This document shows positions 1 through 5,968 of a stretch of 6,065 nucleotides of DNA, piece after piece. The stretch comes from Aquificota bacterium (GTDB lineage Bacteria; Aquificota; Aquificia; Aquificales; Hydrogenothermaceae), in the NCBI GenBank assembly GCA_013153295.1, contig JAADEV010000092.1:1-6065 (forward strand), in the 5' to 3' direction. Both the position numbers and the translations under genes were made by a program. Within the stretch, counting starts at the first letter, position 1. Each line of letters begins with the position of its first letter. A model generated the notes under the pieces. It was not told where the DNA came from and made no database searches. It saw only the letters and a program-made list of their open reading frames with translations.

Positions 1-11
1 CTTATGAATAT

Positions 12-86
<75 letters not shown>

Positions 87-93
87 TTTTTTT

Positions 94-280
94 ATCAGTG
101 CATTATTATTCTTGTTTATTATCATCCCTGATTTTATCGATCGATTAACTAACTTACCAATTAAATTCAAAGTTCTAATCCAAAAACCTCTAATATGCTT
201 GTACCATGTATATTTATTAAATATATGTATTAATAACTAAATATAAAAATATATCTGAATATAGAAATATCCTTAAAACT
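94..280. other. AT-rich intergenic stretch with two dyad-symmetric elements, no gene
   Basis: No supported coding region lies here; stop codons and A/T homopolymer-like sequence dominate. Two symmetric elements stand out. One is the perfect 10-bp palindrome ATCGATCGAT at 136-145. The other is an inverted repeat with arms 206-215 and 219-228 around a 3-nt centre (ten pairs, two of them G-T). Either could be an operator for the downstream fumarate reductase-like operon. In DNA this AT-rich the second could arise by chance. No riboswitch or RNA gene was recognised. Confidence 0.4.
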
Positions 281-309
281 TTGATTTTTGGTGAAAAAAC
301 TTTTAAAAT
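281..309 (+). promoter_or_regulatory. Probable sigma70-type promoter of the frdB operon
   Basis: TTGATT at 281-286 matches four of six bases of the consensus -35 box. After exactly 17 bp comes TAAAAT at 304-309, which matches five of six bases of the -10 box. Transcription would begin near 316, giving a leader of about 34 nt before the ATG at 350. This fits a start codon at 350, because the earlier in-frame TTG (281) would sit inside the promoter. The assignment is by consensus and spacing only. Confidence 0.5.
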
Positions 310-337
310 AACTCAAGGATTTTTCCTAAAACAGCTA

Positions 338-344
338 GAGGTGA
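338..344 (+). promoter_or_regulatory. Shine-Dalgarno site that fixes the frdB start
   Basis: GAGGTGA at 338-344 is a strong match to the anti-Shine-Dalgarno complement and lies 5 nt before the ATG at 350. No comparable site precedes the upstream in-frame TTG at 281. It therefore supports initiation at 350. An in-frame GTG at 341 lies inside the site itself and is not a credible start. Confidence 0.75.
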
Positions 345-349
345 GGCTG

Positions 350-1414
350 ATGGAGACATTCAAACTTAGGGTTTTCAGATACGACCCTACCAAAGACCCT
401 GAACCATACTACCAGACCTATGAATTACCTGTGGAAAAAGGTATGACAGTGCTTGCCGCATTATTTAAGGCGAAAGAGGAACAAGACCCTACCATCTCAT
501 TTAGATACAACTGTAGAGCCGCAATATGCGGTTCCTGTGCAATGAGAATAAACGGACACGCAACACTTGCGTGTAAAGTTCAGATAACACACCTCCTTGA
601 GAAATACAACACAGATACAATAACAGTAGACCCTATAGGGAATGTAAAACCTCTAAAAGACCTTATATACGATATGGACTGGTTGGTGGACAAACTGAAG
701 AAGGTTAAACCTTGGTTTGTTCCAAAGGAGCCACCACCACCAGACGGAACAGAATACAGACAAGACCCTTACGACCACCATAGGATAGATTTTGCATCTG
801 ACTGTATACTGTGTGCCTCCTGTATGTCAGACTGTAATGCCCTGTCTGTAAACAAGGACTACTTAGGACCTATGGTTCACTCAAAGGCATACAGATTTAT
901 AGCAGATACAAGGGACGGACTTAAAAAAGAAAGATTTGACGCAATACTGGAAGACCTAAACCTTGAGTGGTGTGTAAGATGTATGGAATGCACAACCAGA
1001 TGTCCAAAGGAAGTTCAACCTTACGAGAATATTATTAGACTGCGTATAATGGCCGCTGAACACGGATACAAAACCCCCGGAGAAAGACACGCAGAGATAT
1101 TTGAGCAAGATATATACACAAGGGGTTTACTTAACGAGATGCTATTACCGATGAGACAGGAAGGTATCCTTGGGGCTATTAAAAGGGCGCCATTTGGTAT
1201 CAAAATGATGTTAAAAGGCAAGGTTAACTACGCAGACTTTTTCGGTGGGCATAAGATAAAAAGAATAGAAGAAGTAAGAAAGATTTTTGAGGTGGCAAAG
1301 GAGAAGGAAAAGGAAGTTAAAATTAGACTGCCACAAATAATGGGTGTTATATACGAAGACAAAAGGAAAACCAGAAAAAGGCTAAACTACGCCGAAAGCG
1401 GAGGTAATGAGTAA
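350..1414 (+). CDS. frdB: Fumarate reductase/succinate dehydrogenase iron-sulfur subunit, type E-like
   Basis: This is a 354-aa electron-transfer subunit expected to link a flavoprotein active site to a redox partner. Residues about 1-105 form a plant-type ferredoxin domain with [2Fe-2S] ligands C55, C60, C63 and C75 ([10 protein letters not shown]...LAC). Residues about 140-235 hold a dicluster ferredoxin domain with C152-x2-C155-x2-C158-x3-C162 and C208-x2-C211-x2-C214-x3-C218-P. In E. coli SdhB the third cluster is [3Fe-4S] and the position matching C211 is Ile. The extra Cys here predicts [4Fe-4S], as known for archaeal type E enzymes. Residues about 236-354 form a basic, helical C-terminal extension absent from classical proteins of about 240 aa. 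The start at 350 is chosen for its GAGGTGA site and upstream promoter. The stop overlaps the next gene's ATG. No signal peptide is seen, so it should be cytoplasmic. The catalytic subunit is not in the window. The family is certain; the direction (fumarate reduction in the reductive TCA cycle) is inferred. Confidence 0.93.
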   Translation: METFKLRVFRYDPTKDPEPYYQTYELPVEKGMTVLAALFKAKEEQDPTISFRYNCRAAICGSCAMRINGHATLACKVQITHLLEKYNTDTITVDPIGNVKPLKDLIYDMDWLVDKLKKVKPWFVPKEPPPPDGTEYRQDPYDHHRIDFASDCILCASCMSDCNALSVNKDYLGPMVHSKAYRFIADTRDGLKKERFDAILEDLNLEWCVRCMECTTRCPKEVQPYENIIRLRIMAAEHGYKTPGERHAEIFEQDIYTRGLLNEMLLPMRQEGILGAIKRAPFGIKMMLKGKVNYADFFGGHKIKRIEEVRKIFEVAKEKEKEVKIRLPQIMGVIYEDKRKTRKRLNYAESGGNE

Positions 1415-2298
1415 TGGCTGAGTTAAAATATGCATTTTTTACCGGCTGTGCGGCGAAAGGGGTAGCCCCTGAGCTTTACAACTCAACAAAGCTGGTTGCA
1501 GAGAAACTGGGAATGGAGCTTATAGAGTTGGAAGCGGCTACCTGCTGTGGAGCTGGGGCAGTTCAAGAAAAGGACGAGTTTTTATCCCTTACCATAAACG
1601 CAAGGAACCTTGCATTGGCAGAAGAGCTTGGACTGGATATGCTTACAATATGTAATACCTGCACACTTATGTTAAGGGAAACAAAGTTTAAACTGGATAA
1701 CGACCCTGAGTTAAAGGAGGCTGTTAACGAAGTTCTTAGGGAAGCAGGACTTGAGTATAAAGGGACATCTGAGATAACCCACTTTCTATGGGAGATTATA
1801 GACGGTGTTGGACTGGATAAAATAAAAGAGATGGTTATAAGACCTTTAAAAGATTTCCGTATAGCCCCATTTTACGGCTGTCATATAATAAGACCACCTT
1901 ACCTAATAGGATACGAAGACCCGGACAACCCTAAATCCCTTGAAATGGTAATAGAAGCTGTAGGAGGAAACCCTGTTAACCACACAGCGAGATTATCCTG
2001 TTGCGGTTTCCACTCATTCTGGTCTGCAGAGGACAAAGTTACACTTAGACTAACAGCAAAGGACGGGTTGGCGGCAAAGGAGGAGCAAGCGGACTTTATG
2101 GTTACTCCCTGTCCATTATGCCATACACAGCTTGACGCTATGCAGGAAGAAGCGGAAGAAAGAATGGGCGTCCATATAGGAATGCCAATACTACACCTAC
2201 CCCAGATGATAGGGCTGGCAATAGGACTTAAGCCAAAAGAGTTAGGCTTGGATAAACATATAGTTTCCACAGAAGAAATTATCAGGAAGGTGGCGTAA
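1414..2298 (+). CDS. CCG-domain protein, HdrB/SdhE-like (CoB-CoM heterodisulfide reductase subunit B family)
   Basis: This 294-aa protein carries two complete cysteine-rich CCG motifs. The first is C12, C44-C45-G and C80-x2-C83. The second is C156, C196-C197-G and C233-x2-C236. In HdrB such motifs bind noncubane [4Fe-4S] clusters, and in type E succinate:quinone oxidoreductases the SdhE subunit carries related motifs and takes the place of a transmembrane anchor. Methanogen thiol:fumarate reductase subunit B fuses an FrdB-like part to this domain; here the two parts are separate adjacent genes. The ATG overlaps the frdB stop (TAATG) and is preceded by GGAGGTAA at 1400-1407, so coupled translation is likely. 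No transmembrane segment or signal peptide is seen, so it is cytoplasmic or peripheral to the membrane. Its likely role is passing electrons between FrdB and a quinol, thiol or other donor; which one is not shown by sequence. Family assignment is firm. Confidence 0.92.
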   Translation: MAELKYAFFTGCAAKGVAPELYNSTKLVAEKLGMELIELEAATCCGAGAVQEKDEFLSLTINARNLALAEELGLDMLTICNTCTLMLRETKFKLDNDPELKEAVNEVLREAGLEYKGTSEITHFLWEIIDGVGLDKIKEMVIRPLKDFRIAPFYGCHIIRPPYLIGYEDPDNPKSLEMVIEAVGGNPVNHTARLSCCGFHSFWSAEDKVTLRLTAKDGLAAKEEQADFMVTPCPLCHTQLDAMQEEAEERMGVHIGMPILHLPQMIGLAIGLKPKELGLDKHIVSTEEIIRKVA

Positions 2299-2807
2299 TG
2301 GGTAAAATACTTGTCCTTTACGATACACAGGAAGGGCATACAAAAAAGATGGCTGAGTATGTAGCTAAAGGGGCTTCCAAATACCCTGTGGAAGTCCGCC
2401 TTAAATCTGTAGATGAAGCTACAAAGGAAGATGTTCTTTGGTGTGATGGTGTAGCTGTAGGTAGCCCAACCCACCTTGGGGTAATGTCGTGGAAGATGAA
2501 AAAATTCTGGGATGACCTTGTTGACCACTGGGGAGAAATAGACGGAAAGATAGGGTGTGCCTTCTCCTCTTCCGGCGGTTGGGGTGGTGGAAACGAGATA
2601 GCCTGTATGTCTATACTTACTATGCTAATGAACTACGGCTTTTTGGTTTTCGGCGTGACAGATTACACAGGGGAAAAGTTTACACTACATTACGGTGCTG
2701 TCTGTGCAGGTGAACCAAGGAAAGAGGAAGAGATAAAAGCCTGTGAAAGGTTAGGTGAGAAACTCTCCCAATGGGTCTTAAAGTATATATACAAACAGGA
2801 GGGGTAG
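2298..2807 (+). CDS. Flavodoxin family protein, WrbA-like, probable FMN binding
   Basis: This 169-aa protein has the length of one flavodoxin domain. The phosphate-binding loop follows the first beta strand (ILVLYDTQEGHT, residues 4-15, then a helix KKMAEYVAKG). The second FMN loop is GSPTHLGVMSWKMKKF (residues 55-70), closely matching the GTPT...GxMS pattern of WrbA. The third region is FSSSGGWGGGNE (89-100), where WrbA proteins have FSSTGTGGG-like sequence, followed by HYGAV (131-135). WrbA proteins are NAD(P)H:quinone oxidoreductases, while true flavodoxins are one- or two-electron carriers; sequence alone does not decide between them. The ATG overlaps the upstream stop (TAATG) and has AGGAAGGTGG just before it. 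Its place as third gene of the frdB operon suggests it exchanges electrons with those iron-sulfur proteins. The stop lies in a hairpin shared with the convergent gene. The fold is confident, the redox partner is inferred. Confidence 0.88.
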   Translation: MGKILVLYDTQEGHTKKMAEYVAKGASKYPVEVRLKSVDEATKEDVLWCDGVAVGSPTHLGVMSWKMKKFWDDLVDHWGEIDGKIGCAFSSSGGWGGGNEIACMSILTMLMNYGFLVFGVTDYTGEKFTLHYGAVCAGEPRKEEEIKACERLGEKLSQWVLKYIYKQEG

Positions 2808-2819
2808 GAAAGCTACCCC
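2801..2819. terminator. Hairpin shared by two convergent stop codons, candidate bidirectional terminator
   Basis: A perfect 7-bp stem pairs GGGGTAG (2801-2807) with CTACCCC (2813-2819) around the loop GAAAG. The last three bases of the left arm are the stop codon of the flavodoxin gene. The first three of the right arm are the minus-strand stop codon of the alpha/beta hydrolase gene. Both transcripts would therefore carry the hairpin at their end. The T-tract after it is weak on both strands (ATTTCCTTT on plus, CCTGTTTG on minus), so termination could be inefficient or assisted. The stem is directly visible; its function is inferred. Confidence 0.55.
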
Positions 2820-3574
2820 CAGATTTCCTTTACAAAGTTTATTAGTATCTTATTAAACTCCTCTGGATTTTCAAACGGTGGGAGGTGGGCAGAGTTTGGT
2901 AGCTGGTAGAACTTAGCCCCTTTTATACCATCTGCTATCCTTTTAACAACCTCCGGTGGGGTTATCTGTTCATCATCTTTACCTGCTATTACAACTGTAG
3001 GCACATCTATCGTTGGTAATACATCACTGTTGTCAGGTCTATCTGCTAAAGCCTTTAGGGCGTTTATAACCCCTTCAGGTGTTGCCTGTCTCATTAAACA
3101 CTCAAGGGCTAACATCTTTTTCTCATCTGTTCTGGTTTTTGGAGATGTTTGGGCTACAAGCATAAACTCTATTAAAAAGTCCAAGCCTTCCTCTTTTATC
3201 CTCTGTATTGTTTCCAACCTGCCCCTTTTCCCCTCTTCTGTATCAGCTTCGTATCTGGTAGCTGAAAAAACAAGCCCATCAATAAGGTGGCTGTATCTCC
3301 TCCACAAATCAAACATAATATAACCGCCCATAGAAACTCCCACTGGGATAATCCCTTTTACACCAAGCTGGCTAATCTTGGAAACAATAATATCTGTAAG
3401 CATCTGTATTGTGTATTCTGATGGGAAATTCCTCTCCTCCCCAAAGCCGGGGTAATCTACCGCCACATACGGTATACTTTCCCTTTCAAGGGCTTCAAAC
3501 TGTGCTTTGAAAATATTTTTATTAACTGGGAATGGGTGTAAAAACAGAACTGCCTTTGGACTGAATACTCTCAT
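2813..3574 (-). CDS. Alpha/beta hydrolase fold protein
   Basis: This 253-aa protein has single-domain alpha/beta hydrolase architecture. The nucleophile elbow is G79-V-S81-M-G83 after a hydrophobic strand. The acid is D200 or D201 in AGKDDEQITPPE, and the catalytic base is H230 in NSAHLPPFENPEEF near the C-terminus. The oxyanion-loop region reads FLHPFP (residues 11-16), with HP where many relatives have HG. DYPGFGE (40-46) is also typical. Similar sequences include 3-oxoadipate enol-lactonase, BioH/MenH-like esterases and haloalkane dehalogenases, so the substrate cannot be named. No signal peptide is seen, so it is probably cytoplasmic. The start is preceded by AGAGGTGG (plus 3578-3585). 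It is the last gene of the minus operon, 22 nt after the stop of the 435-aa gene, and faces the flavodoxin gene across a shared hairpin. The fold is confident, the function open. Confidence 0.9.
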   Translation of the reverse strand: MRVFSPKAVLFLHPFPVNKNIFKAQFEALERESIPYVAVDYPGFGEERNFPSEYTIQMLTDIIVSKISQLGVKGIIPVGVSMGGYIMFDLWRRYSHLIDGLVFSATRYEADTEEGKRGRLETIQRIKEEGLDFLIEFMLVAQTSPKTRTDEKKMLALECLMRQATPEGVINALKALADRPDNSDVLPTIDVPTVVIAGKDDEQITPPEVVKRIADGIKGAKFYQLPNSAHLPPFENPEEFNKILINFVKEIWG

Positions 3575-3596
3575 ACTCCACCTCTCTTTATTTTTT

Positions 3597-4904
3597 TCAT
3601 AATAAATCCCCTTTGTGGGGAAAGTAGTTTGATATTGTTTTTAAAACAGACCTGTTGCCATCTATTATAGCTTTTCTTATAACATCATCAAGTAGCCTTT
3701 CCCCTTCCTCTTCTTCATTTAGCATAAACAGTATTCTTATGTATGGTATATCTAACTCATACCTGTTTTTTAGCTTTTTCCTGTGTTCTTCCAACTCTTC
3801 CTTTAGCTGGAGAAGGGTATCTATATCATCTGAGAATGTGGACACTAAGGTATCGTAAAACACAAAAAGAACCCTTGCCCTACTTGAGAGGGATATGTTG
3901 TTAACTGCTTTCTCTATCTGTTTTTTTATCTGTAGTAGTTTTTCCCTACCTTCAGGTGTGTCTGTGTCCAGCTTGTAAATATCTATTATTATCCTGTTTT
4001 CTAAAGAGAGTATTTCCGGTAAGGTTTCCACAACCTTGTTAAATTCCTCCTCAAAGCCCATAACATACAGGTTTAAAAGAAACTGGTTTATATACTTTTT
4101 AAAGGGCTGTTTTAGGTAAAGGGTAAGTATAAAGGGCTTCCTTTTACTTTCCTCCACAAGTTCCTGTATCTGTTTAACAAACTCTGATATATACTCTTCT
4201 ATATCTACTGTAAACGACAGTATGTCCCCAACCTGTGTCCAAAGCCCTACAATGTTTATTATCTGAAAGATGTTATTTTCCTCAGGGTAAGGTAGTAATC
4301 CTTCCTGTATCATAGCTTTTTTAAGGTTGTAGCCCTTTATAAGAACCCCTAAAGCCCCCTCGTTATCCTCCTTTGCCTTCATATAGAACGGTAGTAAAAA
4401 GTGGTAAAAATCTAACCCATTTTTCCCGTTTTCCTTTAGCATATTAGGGTATCTAATGTAAAACTCTTTCAGGTTTTCTATAAACAATAATAGATACTTT
4501 ATAAAGTTAGGTATGTCGTCTAAGTGTAGTAGGTTGTTTAACATTCTCCGTAGGGTATAAATCCTTGTAAGGATTTCCTCAGGGCTGTTTCCTGTAAACC
4601 TTTCAAGTATCCTGTTTCCGTAAAATATTGAAAGGGGAAGTTCATTTCTGTGTTCAAGGGTATCAAAAACAGCATCAACCTGTTTATAGCCCTTTTCTTT
4701 TATACTGTCTATCATAGGGGTTAAAAAACCAAGGGCATACTTTAGCTGGCTTGTTGAGTAGTCCAGCAAAACATCTTCATACTTATCCCTTCCTGTAGGT
4801 AAAAGGCTGTTTAGCTGTGTATACTCTGTGTGGTATCTGTTTATTTCCTCTCCGTATTTATTTAAATCCTGATAAAAGCCTGATATAAGCAGTCCAAGGT
4901 TCAT
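3597..4904 (-). CDS. Hypothetical protein of 435 aa, helical, cysteine-free
   Basis: I do not recognise this family. The protein is almost entirely predicted alpha-helical, rich in Leu, Ile, Glu and Lys, and contains no cysteine. There is no signal peptide and no convincing transmembrane segment. Amphipathic helices recur along its length (for example about 132-150, 236-254, 268-300 and 318-335), which would fit a helical-repeat or scaffold fold, but no clear repeat consensus is visible. A charged, coiled-coil-like stretch lies at about 360-380 (IDTLLQLKEELEEHRKK). No nucleotide-binding loop, metal site or catalytic motif was found. Its ATG overlaps the stop of the upstream peptidase gene (ATGA, 4901-4904), with only a weak GTGGA upstream, so it probably depends on coupled translation. 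The hydrolase gene follows after 22 nt. The intact length, coupling and codon use like its neighbours argue that it is a real gene. Confidence 0.82.
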   Translation of the reverse strand: MNLGLLISGFYQDLNKYGEEINRYHTEYTQLNSLLPTGRDKYEDVLLDYSTSQLKYALGFLTPMIDSIKEKGYKQVDAVFDTLEHRNELPLSIFYGNRILERFTGNSPEEILTRIYTLRRMLNNLLHLDDIPNFIKYLLLFIENLKEFYIRYPNMLKENGKNGLDFYHFLLPFYMKAKEDNEGALGVLIKGYNLKKAMIQEGLLPYPEENNIFQIINIVGLWTQVGDILSFTVDIEEYISEFVKQIQELVEESKRKPFILTLYLKQPFKKYINQFLLNLYVMGFEEEFNKVVETLPEILSLENRIIIDIYKLDTDTPEGREKLLQIKKQIEKAVNNISLSSRARVLFVFYDTLVSTFSDDIDTLLQLKEELEEHRKKLKNRYELDIPYIRILFMLNEEEEGERLLDDVIRKAIIDGNRSVLKTISNYFPHKGDLL

Positions 4905-5968
4905 AGTTCCACAATATCCAAAGGTGTTTTTGTTAGTATCTGTCCCCCCCTTTTCTTTGCTACCACAACATTTTCCAGTCTAACCCCTCCAACAGAGGGT
5001 ATATAAATCCCCGGTTCCACTGTAATAACACAGTTTTCTGTTAAAACTTCCTCTGAATGTTTAGATACCCTTGGTGGTTCGTGTATCTCTATACCAACCC
5101 CGTGTCCTGTAGAGTGTATAAAATAATCCCCATAGCCATACCTTGCAATAATATCCCTTGCTGTCTGGTCTACCTCCTTTACAGGGACACCTTCTTTAAC
5201 CTTTTCCACAGCCGAAAGGTGGGCTTCCTTTACAATGTTGTATATATCCTTTAGTTTCTGGCTAACCTTCCCTACAAAAATAGTTCTGGTAAAGTCTGAA
5301 CAGTATCCTTTGTATACCAAACCCATATCTATAAGTAGTGGGGCGTTGTTTTTTATTTTTGCTGTAGATGTTTCGTGGTGGGGGATTGCTGAGTTTTTTC
5401 CTGTGGCTACTATAGTTGGGAAACTTTCCCCTGTTGCCCCTTCTTTAAAGAATAGGTTTACAGCCTCCCTTCTAACATCAAGTTCTGTGGTTGCCTTTGG
5501 AATGTATTCAAGTAGCCTTTGGAATACCCTATCTGTTTTCTCTACAGCTTTCTTTATTATCCCAAGCTCCCATTTAGTTTTGGACATTCTAAAGGGGCTT
5601 AGGAAACCTGCATATCCTACTAAGCTACCATCTACCCCTTCCTTCAGCTTTTTGTAAAAGGACAGTGTTGTCCTATCCTCTTCAAAGCCGATTTTCCCAC
5701 CGCCTAAGTTGTTTATTATCTCTATTAGGTGTTTGTCAGCCTTCTTTCCACCTTCCCCAAGGAGTATAACCTGCCAGTCTTTAAGTTTCTTTTTTGCCCC
5801 TTGGTAGTATCTGTTGTCTGTTATAAAGTATTTTTCCTGTGGTGTTAAAAGGACAAATGCGTAGCTTGAGTTAAATCTGGACAGGTAAAACACATTAGGT
5901 CTACTGGAAAACAAAAAGGAAGAAAGCCCTTCTTTTTTTATCTTCTCCTGCACTAAAGCAACCTTCAT
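4901..5968 (-). CDS. M24 family metallopeptidase, Xaa-Pro aminopeptidase/dipeptidase type
   Basis: This 355-aa enzyme should remove N-terminal residues before proline, or cleave Xaa-Pro dipeptides, with a dinuclear metal centre in the cytoplasm. Residues about 1-125 form the creatinase-type N-terminal domain; about 130-350 form the pita-bread catalytic domain. All five metal ligands are visible: D214 (LLIDMG), D225 (YCSDFTRT), H289 (STGHGVG), E318 (TVEPG) and E332 (GGVRLENVV). The substrate-side histidines H197 (NSAIPHHE) and H296 (EIHEPP) are also present. The length fits the short bacterial PepQ/YqhT-like group rather than E. coli PepP (about 440 aa), and the two activities cannot be separated by sequence. 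The start is fixed by an in-frame TAG immediately before the ATG; GGGCGGT (plus 5973-5979) is a probable ribosome site. It is the first gene of the minus operon within the window and overlaps the next gene by 4 nt. Confidence 0.94.
   Translation of the reverse strand: MKVALVQEKIKKEGLSSFLFSSRPNVFYLSRFNSSYAFVLLTPQEKYFITDNRYYQGAKKKLKDWQVILLGEGGKKADKHLIEIINNLGGGKIGFEEDRTTLSFYKKLKEGVDGSLVGYAGFLSPFRMSKTKWELGIIKKAVEKTDRVFQRLLEYIPKATTELDVRREAVNLFFKEGATGESFPTIVATGKNSAIPHHETSTAKIKNNAPLLIDMGLVYKGYCSDFTRTIFVGKVSQKLKDIYNIVKEAHLSAVEKVKEGVPVKEVDQTARDIIARYGYGDYFIHSTGHGVGIEIHEPPRVSKHSEEVLTENCVITVEPGIYIPSVGGVRLENVVVAKKRGGQILTKTPLDIVEL

Noticed and set aside
190..260. AT-rich repeats as a replication origin or CRISPR leader
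   Set aside because: There are no DnaA-box clusters, iterated units or CRISPR repeats, and the pattern is simple AT richness.
316..327. AGGA/TCCT mini-hairpin in the frdB leader as a riboswitch or attenuator
   Set aside because: A 4-bp stem with a T loop is too weak, and a leader of about 34 nt is too short for a known riboswitch.
1899..2528. Minus-strand open frame of 209 codons across the CCG/flavodoxin junction
   Set aside because: It is antisense to two well-supported genes, has no ribosome site or family motif, and its composition is that of a reverse-frame shadow.
3607..3621. Short stem (TCCCC/GGGGA) at the end of the 435-aa gene as a terminator or attenuator
   Set aside because: It has only five pairs, lies inside coding sequence and lacks a following U-tract, and the hydrolase gene continues 22 nt after the stop.
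5235..5657. Plus-strand open frame of 140 codons inside the M24 peptidase gene
   Set aside because: It is antisense to the conserved catalytic domain and has a hydrophobic, Ser/Phe-rich composition typical of the complement of a purine-rich gene.
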